22,508 nt of DNA from positions 1-22,508 of IMG/VR virus record IMGVR_UViG_3300012964_000060; one strand, given 5' to 3'. Source of the stretch: a virus. A model generated the notes under the pieces. That model was not told where the DNA came from. It ran no database searches and worked only from the letters and a program-made list of their open reading frames with translations. A program made the position numbers and the translations under genes. Position 1 is the stretch's first letter; the number at the start of each line of letters is the position of its first letter. Below, one piece after another: positions 1-7,841 of the stretch.

Positions 1-2
1 TA

Positions 3-956
3 CCCGAGAAAATCGGCAAAGGGAAGCTCAAGGCATTGCGCATCATCGAACCGATCTGGACATATCCGAATCGTTACAACGCAGATGATCCGCTTCGTGC
101 AGATTACTTCAAGCCCGAGACATGGTTCGTCATGGGTAAAGAAGTGCATGACACACGCCTGCTGACGTTTATCTCGAAGCAAGTGCCCGATCTGCTGAAA
201 CCGGCGTATGCGTTTTCTGGCATATCGCTGATTCAGATATTGATCCCCTACGTGAATAACTGGCTGCGCACACGCCAGAGCGTATCGGATTTGCTGCACA
301 ATTTTAGCGTATTCGTCCTCAAGACTGATTTGTCGAGCCTGCTGAACGCGGGTGCCGGTCAGGCCGAACAAGCACGGTTCGCGTTGTTCAATACCATCAG
401 AGACAATCAGGGTCTGATGGCGATCAACAAGGATACCGAGGATCTGAGCAACGTGTCCGTGCCGCTCGGTTCGCTTGACCATTTGCAGAGTCAGGCACAA
501 GAACATATTTCGTCAGTAGTAGGTATTCCGCTGGTTATCTTGTTGGGCATCACGCCGTCAGGTTTGAACGCCAGCAGTGCCGCCGATTTGGATGTGTTCT
601 ACAGCTATGTTGCGTCACAACAACAACACCTGTATACGCCGCTGCTGTCGAGATTGATGGAAATTATACAGTTGTCGCTATGGGGCGAAGTTGATCCTGA
701 GATAGGCTTCACATATCAGCCGCTACAGGCGCTTGACGAACAGCAACTGGGCGAAGTACGGAAATCAGAAATCGAAGCGGCGTGTATGCTGCTGGATCGT
801 GGTGTCATAACGCCAGAAGAAGAACGTGCCCGATTGGCAAATCAACCAGAGAGCATGTATCATGGCCTCGATTTGAGTGAAGTGCCAGAACCATCAACCA
901 GTGACGAATCCGATGAGTCCGAATTGACCGATCTGAACGTTCAGATTGATGAGTAA
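3..956 (+). CDS. Phage portal protein, DUF1073 family (5' partial)
   Basis: The frame is open from the first bases of the window, so the gene begins upstream; the TTG at 36 is not a real start. About 317 C-terminal residues are present. The portal forms the dodecameric ring at the capsid vertex through which DNA passes. The DUF1073 (Acb1-like N-terminal) signature is seen in the stretch with GSLDHLQSQAQEHISSVVGI, then GITPSGLNASSAADLDVFY, then the GVITPEEERARLA motif near the end. These correspond to the portal's wing/stem and clip regions in the family. The tail is acidic (DESDESELTD). A Mu gpF-like head protein follows after an inserted HNH gene, the expected portal/minor-head pairing. Family assignment is from recalled motifs and is strong; the missing N-terminus cannot be judged. 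Confidence 0.9.
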   Translation, partial: PEKIGKGKLKALRIIEPIWTYPNRYNADDPLRADYFKPETWFVMGKEVHDTRLLTFISKQVPDLLKPAYAFSGISLIQILIPYVNNWLRTRQSVSDLLHNFSVFVLKTDLSSLLNAGAGQAEQARFALFNTIRDNQGLMAINKDTEDLSNVSVPLGSLDHLQSQAQEHISSVVGIPLVILLGITPSGLNASSAADLDVFYSYVASQQQHLYTPLLSRLMEIIQLSLWGEVDPEIGFTYQPLQALDEQQLGEVRKSEIEAACMLLDRGVITPEEERARLANQPESMYHGLDLSEVPEPSTSDESDESELTDLNVQIDE

Positions 957-961
957 ATAAC

Positions 962-995
962 GAAGCCGCCAAGTGTTCGAGCACCGGGCGGCTTC
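962..995 (+). terminator. Hairpin after the portal gene (terminator-like, no U tract)
   Basis: GAAGCCGCC (962-970) pairs perfectly with GGCGGCTTC (987-995) across a 16-nt loop that contains a further GTG/CAC pairing (973-975 with 982-984). It lies six bases after the portal stop and 27 bases before the HNH gene. The following bases are TGATCAAATA with no T run, so it is not a classical intrinsic terminator; it could be an mRNA-stabilising or processing stem. GGGCGGC (986-992) is also complementary to GCCGCCC inside the HNH gene (1050-1056), which would give an alternative fold around that gene's start. Confidence 0.45.
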
Positions 996-1022
996 TGATC
1001 AAATAGCGCATAGGGGCGCCAA

Positions 1023-1898
1023 ATGACTAAACCGATAATATCACGATCTGCCGCCCGACAAGCGGGTTTGAAGTTGTATTTCACCGGTGCCCCCTGCCCG
1101 CATGGGCATGTTGTCGAACGTCGCGTATCTAATACTGTTTGCACACAATGCGCAAATGGGTCAGAACAACAACGGCAAGCCCAACGTGACGGTCGATTGT
1201 TTTATAACACGGGTCGCCCATGCAAGTACGGGCACGTCGCCGATAGATATTCGTCAAACGGCGGATGCGTCGAGTGCTTGAAGATTTCAGATTTGGAACA
1301 AAACAAGCGAATCGCTGCTGAGAGATTAGCGATTCGTACCGCCAAATACAGACCGCCAGAAGTAATCGTGGAAATGTATCGAGGCGAGGTCATATCTCGA
1401 AAAGACGCGCTAGCTGCCGGATCGTTACGGTTTTTCACGGGTATCCCGTGTCGAAAAGGTCACGTCGAGCAGCGTCTTGTTTCCAGTCACAGTTGCATGG
1501 AGTGTGATCGGATACGTGCGAATGATACGCACCGGCGTGATCCGAAAGCTCATGCGGCACGTAATCGCGAATATCGACGTAGAAACCCAGAGCGTGCTCG
1601 GTTCCTGTCAAAACCGTATTGGCAAAATCGACGAGCACGTATGCGCGATGCTGAAGGTGCGCACACCCCATGTGAGTTAACCGCACTGTACGCTGACCAA
1701 AACGGCAAATGCGCAAACCCTGTGTGCGGAACGAATCTGGCGGACGGCTATCATGTCGATCACATCGTTGCACTGGTAAATGGCGGAACGAACTGGATTG
1801 AAAATATTCAACTGCTATGCCCAACATGCAATCTGAGAAAAGGCCGAAAAGATTACGCACAGTTCGTAATCGAATGCCTGGAGCGACTCGCGGCGTAA
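1023..1898 (+). CDS. HNH homing-type endonuclease with three zinc-finger-like repeats
   Basis: Predicted DNA endonuclease of 291 aa, probably a free-standing homing enzyme inserted between portal and head genes. The C-terminal HNH/beta-beta-alpha-metal module is clear: C230 and C235, the YHVDHIVAL motif with H244, D246 and H247, N261, then C266-x2-C269-N270. The N-terminal part carries three copies of a C-x3-H-(x10)-C-x2-C motif (C25/H29/C40/C43; C67/H71/C82/C85; C143/H147/C158/C161), each preceded by an aromatic-rich TG-x-PC lead; copies 1 and 3 also share a preceding SR-x-A-x2-AG segment. These are likely zinc-binding DNA-recognition units. ATG 1023 follows AGGGG near 1012. The 3' end overlaps the head protein reading frame. 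A similar finger occurs in the second HNH gene at 12982. Target site unknown. Confidence 0.88.
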   Translation: MTKPIISRSAARQAGLKLYFTGAPCPHGHVVERRVSNTVCTQCANGSEQQRQAQRDGRLFYNTGRPCKYGHVADRYSSNGGCVECLKISDLEQNKRIAAERLAIRTAKYRPPEVIVEMYRGEVISRKDALAAGSLRFFTGIPCRKGHVEQRLVSSHSCMECDRIRANDTHRRDPKAHAARNREYRRRNPERARFLSKPYWQNRRARMRDAEGAHTPCELTALYADQNGKCANPVCGTNLADGYHVDHIVALVNGGTNWIENIQLLCPTCNLRKGRKDYAQFVIECLERLAA

Positions 1899-2668
1899 AA
1901 ACGCTTCCGCCGATCCATCCAAACGCGGGGTTGACGGCGGCATATAACAAGCAGTTGGACACACTGGTCGAGCAGATGAATCGGTCGGTGACACATTGGA
2001 TCGGTGCTGCGTATAAGCGACAGGTTGCCCGACCGGCAGTGCTGGCCGCTGATGCATCCCCAGCGCGCGAACTGACCGATACGATGAATCGGCTGAAGAA
2101 ATATTGGGTGGCAGTTTTCAACAAAGCTGCCCCCCTGCTGGCCAAACGATTCGCCGAACGTGCAGCGCGGCATGTTGATCTGACGATGACCAATCAGATG
2201 CGGCAGCACGATTTCGGCATCGACTTCAAACTGACGGACGAGGCGCGAAATGCACTGGACGCCACAGTCGGCGAGAATGTCGCATTGATCAAATCTATTC
2301 CGCAGCAATATCTGGCGGATGTCGAAGGATTGGTTATGCGATCGATCTCGGTCGGCGGCGACATGAAAACGCTCGGGCTGGAGTTGGAAAAAAGGTACGG
2401 ATTGACCCGCAAACGTGCGGGGCTGATCGCTCGTGACCAGAACGCCAAGGCGACCGCCACGATGGTTCGTGTGCGCCAGATGGGTCTGGGAATTACTCAT
2501 GCGAAATGGCTTCACTCGCACGGCGGGCGCGAACCGCGCGCCAGCCACGTCGCATATGATGGGAAAACGTTCGAAGTCGCCAAGGGTGCATATATCGACG
2601 GTGAATGGATTTATCCGGGCGAGAAAATAAATTGTCGGTGCGTATCGCGGGCAATAATTCCAGGTTGA
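1874..2668 (+). CDS. Minor head / head morphogenesis protein, Mu gpF-like
   Basis: Minor capsid protein of the Mu gpF / SPP1 gp7 family, acting with the portal in procapsid assembly. The C-terminal third has the family hallmarks: RAGLIARDQNAKATATMVR, then W-x-HS with H233 and H244, an aspartate-glycine turn, and PGEKINCRC near the end (numbering from 1817). The recognisable N-terminal family segment is TLPPIHPNAGLTAAY. The frame is open from an ATG at 1817, but residues 1-19 of that version are encoded wholly inside the upstream HNH gene, are very basic and resemble nothing in the family, so ATG 1874 is preferred (264 aa). Neither start has a clear Shine-Dalgarno, so translation is probably coupled to the HNH gene, whose stop is at 1896-1898. 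Function is confident, start uncertain. Confidence 0.88.
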   Translation: MPGATRGVKTLPPIHPNAGLTAAYNKQLDTLVEQMNRSVTHWIGAAYKRQVARPAVLAADASPARELTDTMNRLKKYWVAVFNKAAPLLAKRFAERAARHVDLTMTNQMRQHDFGIDFKLTDEARNALDATVGENVALIKSIPQQYLADVEGLVMRSISVGGDMKTLGLELEKRYGLTRKRAGLIARDQNAKATATMVRVRQMGLGITHAKWLHSHGGREPRASHVAYDGKTFEVAKGAYIDGEWIYPGEKINCRCVSRAIIPG

Positions 2669-2677
2669 GGTTCATAC

Positions 2678-3994
2678 GTGCGTTCTGCTAAAAAACAACA
2701 TCGCATCGCACGAGATGCCTCGCCAGTAATGGCGACTGATCCACCCGTGAGTGAAGCGCAGCGCAAGGCAATGTATGCCGCAGCCGCCGGCAAGAGCAAT
2801 CTGGGTATTCCCACATCTGTTGGCAAGGAATTCGTCGGTTCAGATTGCGCGTGGGGCGCCAGCGACAACAAGATCAAAGGTGCAGGCGTGTGCATGATTT
2901 CGCCCACCGGTCGGATGTTGTTTCTGAAGCGCTCGCCCACATCGAATCATCCCGGTGAGTACGACTTCCCCGGAGGCAAGGCTAATTCCTACGAAACACC
3001 CGAAATGACCGCTAAACGGGAAATGGTCGAAGAGATCGGCGCCGTACCATATGGCGAACTCGTTCCGATTGGTCATGTGTCCGACAAGCAGGATGTCGAA
3101 TTCATCACATACCTGATGCACGTTCGGCATGAATTCACACCGAAATTGCAACTGGACGAACACACCGAATTTGTCTGGGCCAAGCCGGAAGATGCGCCGC
3201 AACCGTTGCATCCCGGCATCGCTGCGATATTGAACGGCAGCGATATGGCACAGGATTACACGGTTCACGGTGCTGGATTCGGTAAGTTTTACGCGGGCAC
3301 TGTGTCGAATACGAAGGTGTCGAACGAGCCGGTCGAAAATACCAAAGTTCATGCATCTGCGCCGAGTGTCGGTCAGGGCGGTTCGACTGCGGTTGGTGGT
3401 CAGGCGGCACCGGGCGTGAATCGGGCGGCCGCACAGGATGCCGCACCGCGCGCACTGATGGCGTTTGATCGCGCCAGCGTTCGGTCGGTGGACAAGGACG
3501 GACGCCTGCATGTCGAGATCACAAATATTTCAAAGGCGACCGTCAATCCGTACTATGGATACGAGATACCTGATGCGGATCGGCTCGGTCTGGAACCGAA
3601 TCGTGTCTACATGCTCCTGCGCGATCCGGAAGAATTGGCGAAAGCTGCTGCGACTTCGAACAATATCCAACTGCTCGATTCGCACATTCCGGTTTCTGCG
3701 CAAGATGACAAAAAGCAGCACGTCATCGGTTCGACCGGCACAGATGCCGTATTCGAAAAACCGTTCCTGCGCAACTCACTTGTCGTATGGGATGCGAGCG
3801 CAATTGCACGAATTGAATCGGGTGAAACGAAAGAACTGTCGTGTGCATACCGATACATCCCCGACATGACTTCGGGAATATACGAAGGCGTCCGCCATGA
3901 TGGGATTATGCGAGACATAGTATTCAATCATGTGGCTCTGATCCCCAACGGAAGGTGCGGGAAAGAAGTCGTTGTCGGCGATTCCGCCAAATAA
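2678..3994 (+). CDS. NUDIX hydrolase domain fused to DUF2213 (prohead protease-like) protein
   Basis: A 438-aa two-domain protein starting at GTG 2678, with GAGG seven bases upstream overlapping the previous stop. Residues ~24-52 hold a [16 protein letters not shown] segment seen N-terminally in other phage head-region proteins. Residues ~68-185 are a NUDIX domain with a complete box: G100-x5-E106-x7-R114-E115-x2-E118-E119-x-G121, implying hydrolysis of a nucleoside-diphosphate-linked substrate. A Gly/Ala-rich linker (~205-258) leads to DUF2213 (~259-432), with DSHIPV (H336), [13 protein letters not shown] (S388) and [10 protein letters not shown]. By analogy to HK97-type prohead proteases H336 and S388 are candidate catalytic residues (inference). 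Its position before scaffold-like, cement and capsid genes fits capsid maturation. Both domain calls are strong; the role of the NUDIX half in a virion gene is unknown. Confidence 0.87.
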   Translation: MRSAKKQHRIARDASPVMATDPPVSEAQRKAMYAAAAGKSNLGIPTSVGKEFVGSDCAWGASDNKIKGAGVCMISPTGRMLFLKRSPTSNHPGEYDFPGGKANSYETPEMTAKREMVEEIGAVPYGELVPIGHVSDKQDVEFITYLMHVRHEFTPKLQLDEHTEFVWAKPEDAPQPLHPGIAAILNGSDMAQDYTVHGAGFGKFYAGTVSNTKVSNEPVENTKVHASAPSVGQGGSTAVGGQAAPGVNRAAAQDAAPRALMAFDRASVRSVDKDGRLHVEITNISKATVNPYYGYEIPDADRLGLEPNRVYMLLRDPEELAKAAATSNNIQLLDSHIPVSAQDDKKQHVIGSTGTDAVFEKPFLRNSLVVWDASAIARIESGETKELSCAYRYIPDMTSGIYEGVRHDGIMRDIVFNHVALIPNGRCGKEVVVGDSAK

Positions 3995-4057
3995 AAGCAA
4001 GCAGTACCGTAGCACCAGCAGCAAACCCCCCGTGACAATAACTTTGGAGAATAACCT

Positions 4058-4855
4058 ATGAGCAAGCCCTTGAGTAAGAAAGCGGCTATGTGTAAGGGGG
4101 TCTTGCTGGCCGTCCTGACACCGAAACTCGCCGCAGATGCGATGCCCGACTTGGATGCAATTCTGGCCGGCGTGACCCGCAAGAACTGGCTGGACAAGAA
4201 GCCTGGCATTCTCGCCGCGCTGAAACCGGCATTCGCGAAAGATGAAGAAATGGAAGGCGCCGCGAAGTCGCTGGACATGCTGGATGACGATGATCTGAGC
4301 ATGGACGATGACGGCGACAAAGCCATTTCCGAAATCATGGACCATCTGCGCGGCAAGATTTCTGACGAAGATATGGCCGTGGTTGAGGGCAAGTTGAAGG
4401 CGATGTCCGTTCCAGTAGCGCATGTGGCACCTGCCGCCGCTGCCGCAGATGAACCGCCCGCATTCCCCGGCAAGCCCGCCGTGGGCAAAGGCCCGGAAGA
4501 TGGCGGCGAAAAGGATGAAGTGTCCAAGCCTGCAATGGATGCCGCGATTGCGGTGGCCGTAAAGCAAGCCGAAGATGCTGCGATCGCACGTATCAATGGC
4601 ATCCACGAAGCCAAAACTGTCGTGAAACCTTACGTCGGCGAACTGGCCATCGCGTGCGATTCTGCCGAAGCGGTCTATGCGGGCGCACTGAAACTGCTGG
4701 GCGTGGAAACCAAAGGCGTACATCCTTCGGCGTTCCGTTCAATCCTGCAGGCGCAGCCGTTGCCCGGTGCAAACGCCAAGCAGGTAATCGCGCAGGATTC
4801 GTCCAAACCGTCCGGATACGCCGATTTCTGCAAAGACCTCGGCTTGAACGCTTAA
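4058..4855 (+). CDS. Scaffold-like protein (detached C-terminal region of DUF2213-type proteins)
   Basis: 265 aa from ATG 4058, with GGAG eight bases upstream. The N-terminus (KKAAMCKGVLLAVLTPKLA) and the central/C-terminal stretch (AIARINGIHEAKTVVKPYVG, then a VHPSAFRSILQAQP segment) resemble, from memory, the C-terminal part of longer DUF2213 proteins in related phages, where protease and scaffold-like regions are one polypeptide. In between is an acidic region (LDMLDDDDLSMDDDGD) and an Ala/Pro-rich linker with PPAFPGKP. The acidic, helix-prone, low-complexity make-up and the position between protease and capsid genes suggest an internal scaffolding role. No catalytic motif is seen. Function is inferred from context and composition only. 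Confidence 0.6.
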   Translation: MSKPLSKKAAMCKGVLLAVLTPKLAADAMPDLDAILAGVTRKNWLDKKPGILAALKPAFAKDEEMEGAAKSLDMLDDDDLSMDDDGDKAISEIMDHLRGKISDEDMAVVEGKLKAMSVPVAHVAPAAAAADEPPAFPGKPAVGKGPEDGGEKDEVSKPAMDAAIAVAVKQAEDAAIARINGIHEAKTVVKPYVGELAIACDSAEAVYAGALKLLGVETKGVHPSAFRSILQAQPLPGANAKQVIAQDSSKPSGYADFCKDLGLNA

Positions 4856-4882
4856 TCAATTCCACACAAGGAAAGATAAATC

Positions 4883-6094
4883 ATGAGTACAAAAATTGTA
4901 GGCGGGGGTTTCCCTGGGCAAGTAAACGTAGTGCAAGCACCTGGCGTCGCCGGTGACTTCGCATCGACCAATCCTCGTCAAACCGTTGACGCTGGTCCCG
5001 GCGGGTTCGTAGCTGGCATACTCGGCACCGTTGTCGGCAAGTTCGCATGGGCCGATTCGGTCAATCCGAACGCACTGAACAGCTACGGTATCGGCCTGCC
5101 GACCGGATTCATCCATCGTGAGCAGCAAGCCCTGATCACCGTGTTCCTCGATTACGCAACTATGGCCGTGCCGCAAGGCTTACCTGTGACTGCGTTTAGC
5201 GCGGGCGACTTCTGGGCACAGAACGACGGTATCGTGACCGCCACACCGGGCATGAAGGCGTACGCACTGAATAACAGCGGCGGCGTCACATTCGATGTAA
5301 CCGGTACGCCGCCTTCCGCCGCAACCTCCAGTGCCAGCACCGTCGAAAAGATCGTGTCGGCTTCTACTGGCGGCGCGTTGCCGACCACCAACACCTGCAC
5401 TGCGGGCACTGGCGGCGTGATGAGCAACATTCTGACTGTGGCGGCTGTCGGTTCTGGCAGTGTGGTCGGTGCGGGTCAAACCATCACCGGCACAGGTATT
5501 GACCCGAATGCGGTAATCACTATTCTGTCCCAGTTGACTGGCGCCACACACGGCGGTGCAGGTACATATCAACTGAGCGGCGATGTGACTGTTGCGACCG
5601 GTACGACCATTTCGCTGTCTGGCGGCGGTCTGACGCTGACTGGCGCAAATACCAGCGGCGTGTTTGCTCCCGGCATGGTGATTTCCGGTACGAACATCCC
5701 AACCGGTACGACCATCACTGGTTATGGCACTGCCACCGGCGGCGCAGGCACATATACCGTTGACCGCCCTGCCACAACTGCCGCGACCGCTTCGACCATC
5801 ACCGCAACCAATGCGATGTTTCTGACAGTTGGCGGCACCGTGACTGGCTCGTTCAAGTTGAATGATGCGATCACCGGCGTCGGTATCACCGGTTCGTCCA
5901 TCACCGCAACTGCTGTTGAAAATGCGGCGTTGACGGGTCTGGGCGTGGCGGGCACGTATCTGGTCACGGGGTTCTACACTGCCGTTACTTCCGAAGCGAT
6001 CAATTCTCCAGCAGGTGTCGAAACCACTTGGGTGGCAACATCCAGCGGCGCGCCTGGCGAACTGGTTAAGTTCAAAAACGTTTATAACGTCTAA
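4883..6094 (+). CDS. Capsid cement/decoration protein (Gp24-type) with three inserted beta repeats
   Basis: 403 aa from ATG 4883, preceded by AAGGAAA. Residues 1-~145 and ~376-403 match the structural cement protein pattern: an N-terminal GFPGQVNVVQAPGVAGDF segment, HREQQALIT and GDFWAQNDG in the middle, and a C-terminal TTWVATSSGAPGELVKF. Such proteins sit on the capsid surface and stabilise it. Between ~147 and ~375 lie a Ser/Thr/Gly linker and three repeats of about 60 residues (182-246, 250-308, 313-372), each with a GQ/G-x-I-x-GT-x-I core and a GGAGTY or VAGTY close. Without them the protein would be near 170-180 aa, my recollection of the usual family size. The same repeat recurs in the sheath and baseplate J proteins. 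The repeats are probably surface-displayed and could bind the cell surface or other glycans (inference). Confidence 0.82.
   Translation: MSTKIVGGGFPGQVNVVQAPGVAGDFASTNPRQTVDAGPGGFVAGILGTVVGKFAWADSVNPNALNSYGIGLPTGFIHREQQALITVFLDYATMAVPQGLPVTAFSAGDFWAQNDGIVTATPGMKAYALNNSGGVTFDVTGTPPSAATSSASTVEKIVSASTGGALPTTNTCTAGTGGVMSNILTVAAVGSGSVVGAGQTITGTGIDPNAVITILSQLTGATHGGAGTYQLSGDVTVATGTTISLSGGGLTLTGANTSGVFAPGMVISGTNIPTGTTITGYGTATGGAGTYTVDRPATTAATASTITATNAMFLTVGGTVTGSFKLNDAITGVGITGSSITATAVENAALTGLGVAGTYLVTGFYTAVTSEAINSPAGVETTWVATSSGAPGELVKFKNVYNV
5426..5998 (+). repeat. Three ~60-residue beta-type repeats in the cement gene
   Basis: Units are 5426-5620, 5630-5806 and 5819-5998 in the reading frame. Shared features are an LTV/LTL opening, a G-x-x-I-x-G-x-x-I core, and a GGAGTY or LGVAGTY close. 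Unit 1 carries a QLTGATHGGAGTYQ insert nearly identical to unit 1 of the sheath protein. Bases 5531-5549 match 11420-11438 of the sheath gene at 18 of 19 positions, and 5949-5966 match 11808-11825 exactly. Confidence 0.88.
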
Positions 6095-6111
6095 TCCGAG
6101 GGCAATCAATC

Positions 6112-7206
6112 ATGAGTAAAATCGATCAAAATCTTGCCAAGCTCGCCTTGGACGAACACAAGCGCAAATACGGCATCGATACCGGTGCCGTAGGTTTTCT
6201 GGAACCCGCATGGAAGGATAACTTCGTTCTGGCGATGGACGCGCAGCCTACGCTGATCTCCACACCGAACAGCGCGATTCCTGCGTTCCTGACCACTTTC
6301 ATTGATCCGGACGTATTGCGCGTCCTGACCGCAAAGAATGCCGCTGCCCGCATCTACGGAGAGGAACGCAAAGGTTCGTTCGTTGATGCGACCGTTGTGT
6401 TCCCAGTTGTTGAGCATACTGGCGAAGTGTCCAGTTATGGCGACTTCAACCAGAACGGTCGCTCATCTGCCAACACCAATTTCCCGCAACGCGAGGCGTA
6501 TCTGTTCCAGACCGTTACCGAGTGGGGCGAACTGGAACTGGAGCGTGCAGGACTGGCCAAGATCGGTTGGGCTTCTGAACTGAAGCAGTCGTCGATCGCC
6601 ACCTTGGACAAGTTTATGAACCTGTCCATGTTCTTGGGCGTGCAAGGGTTGCAGAACTATGGCGTGTTGAACGCACCGGGTCTGTCGCCAGCATTGGCAC
6701 CGGCACCGAAGGCGTACAACAGCAATACCTCTGGTCCGTGGATCACCAACGGTGCGATCACTGCGACAGCGAACGAGATTTACGCCGACATCCAGGCGTT
6801 GTTCATCGCGTTGACTAATCAGTCCAATGGCAACATCGATGCTGACAGCGATCTGGTGCTGGCACTCTCGCCGGTATCCGCCGTGGCGTTGACTGCGACC
6901 AACACCTTCAATGTGAACGTTCATGATCTTCTGAAAAAGAATTTCAAGAACCTGCGCATCGAAACCGCTGTGCAACTGGGTGCCCTGACTGCTTCGAACT
7001 CTCAAGGTTCGGCAGCGGGCGAAATCGTCCAATTGTTCGCCGAAACGGTCGAGGGCCAGCGTACAGTATACGGTGCTTACAATGAAAAATTGCGTGCCGG
7101 TCCGGTCATCCGTGATCTGTCGAGCTACAAGCAGAAATCAACCAGCGGAACCTGGGGTGCCATCGTTCGCCAGCCGTTCGCAATCAGCACCATGCTGGGC
7201 GTGTAA
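6112..7206 (+). CDS. Major capsid protein, DUF2184 family
   Basis: 364 aa from ATG 6112 with GAGGG nine bases upstream. It is the main shell protein, expected to have the HK97 fold. Typical DUF2184 segments are FLTTFIDPDVLRVLTAKNAA, VVFPVVEHTGEVSSYGDF, WGELELERAGLAKIGWASEL, a conserved NYGVLNAPGL loop, and the C-terminal SSYKQKSTSGTWGAIVRQP with an IST-M-GV ending. Length is normal for the family and no Ig-type insertion is present. It follows the cement gene by 17 bases and is followed by a structured intergenic region, a common place to set high capsid mRNA levels. Confidence 0.93.
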   Translation: MSKIDQNLAKLALDEHKRKYGIDTGAVGFLEPAWKDNFVLAMDAQPTLISTPNSAIPAFLTTFIDPDVLRVLTAKNAAARIYGEERKGSFVDATVVFPVVEHTGEVSSYGDFNQNGRSSANTNFPQREAYLFQTVTEWGELELERAGLAKIGWASELKQSSIATLDKFMNLSMFLGVQGLQNYGVLNAPGLSPALAPAPKAYNSNTSGPWITNGAITATANEIYADIQALFIALTNQSNGNIDADSDLVLALSPVSAVALTATNTFNVNVHDLLKKNFKNLRIETAVQLGALTASNSQGSAAGEIVQLFAETVEGQRTVYGAYNEKLRAGPVIRDLSSYKQKSTSGTWGAIVRQPFAISTMLGV

Positions 7207-7211
7207 TAACT

Positions 7212-7269
7212 GAGCCGTCCCGTTCAGTCGGACGGCTCGGAATGAGTCTCGCAAGGATTCATTCCGAGC
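7212..7269 (+). promoter_or_regulatory. Two overlapping, mutually exclusive hairpins after the capsid gene
   Basis: Hairpin A pairs GAGCCGTCC (7212-7220) with GGACGGCTC (7230-7238), 9 bp with a 9-nt loop. Hairpin B pairs GCTCGGAATGA (7235-7245) with TCATTCCGAGC (7259-7269), 11 perfect bp that extend inwards by four more pairs including two G-U. Bases 7235-7238 are used by both, so only one can form in full at a time. Neither is followed by a T run. It is the only intergenic region over 100 bases (7207-7327) apart from the chaperone frameshift extension. Likely a processing, stability or attenuation element; mechanism not determined. Confidence 0.55.
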
Positions 7270-7313
7270 AATCGTGCTCAAATTAGGCTCCAGGGATCGG
7301 TCTGGACTTTCAA

Positions 7314-7318
7314 AAGGA
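7314..7318 (+). promoter_or_regulatory. Ribosome binding site that decides the start at 7328
   Basis: AAGGA lies nine bases before ATG 7328. The same frame is open from GTG 7274, but that codon directly abuts hairpin B and has no Shine-Dalgarno, so ATG 7328 is chosen. Confidence 0.75.
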
Positions 7319-7327
7319 AATGACATC

Positions 7328-7831
7328 ATGGCTGAAATACTGCACGCGAACAAAAAAGCATCCGGCGAAACTGTCACGGTGGCATGCAAGCTGCCACATG
7401 GCCTCGTGCTTCGCGTATTTCGCGGAATTGAAATTGATGTGCCAGTGATGGGCGGCGGAACCCGTAAGGAAAAAACCGTCGAACCGCTCGAACAGGTTTA
7501 TACCGCATACGGTTGGTCGCATCCGCAAAATGCTGCCCCCCACTGCACGATTCTCGCAGGTTACGCGCTGACCGGCGGCATCCCTAAAGAACATTGGGAT
7601 CTGTGGTTGAGCCAAAACAAAAATTCAGCGATGGTCAAGAATGGCTTGATCTTCGCACACGCATCTACCGCATCGGCGAAGGATCAAGCCAAAGATGGTC
7701 GCACCATTCGCAGCGGTCTGGAACGCCTTGATCCAAACAATCTGCCGAAGATCGGTAAGCAGAAGGTTGTTACCGACAAAGACATGATGGGTCGCGAGCA
7801 AGTGGAACGCATGGAAGCAGCATACGTTTAA
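7328..7831 (+). CDS. Conserved phage structural-region protein of unknown function
   Basis: 167 aa from ATG 7328 (strong AAGGA upstream). No domain is recognised with confidence. The N-terminal half has a CKLPHGLVLRVF segment that looks like a beta-strand pair and is, from memory, found in proteins sitting between capsid and DUF4054 genes of related phages. The centre (ILAGYALTGGIPKEHWDLWL) resembles a small folded domain, and the C-terminal third is charged (PNNLPKIGKQKVVTDKD). No signal peptide or membrane segment. Position between the capsid and connector genes suggests a head-completion or vertex component, which is inference from context. Confidence 0.6.
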   Translation: MAEILHANKKASGETVTVACKLPHGLVLRVFRGIEIDVPVMGGGTRKEKTVEPLEQVYTAYGWSHPQNAAPHCTILAGYALTGGIPKEHWDLWLSQNKNSAMVKNGLIFAHASTASAKDQAKDGRTIRSGLERLDPNNLPKIGKQKVVTDKDMMGREQVERMEAAYV

Positions 7832-7841
7832 GGAGTAAATC

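Noticed and set aside
3776-4723. Minus-strand open frame (315 codons)
   Set aside because: Opposite the protease and scaffold-like genes; no ribosome site or recognisable domain, and a His/Phe/Gly-rich shadow composition.
5180-6109. Minus-strand open frame (309 codons) opposite the cement gene
   Set aside because: Produced by the repetitive GC-rich cement sequence; no family motif.
7212-7238. Intrinsic terminator after the capsid gene
   Set aside because: The stem is good but has no following T run and it overlaps a stronger alternative stem, so it is listed as a regulatory structure rather than a terminator.
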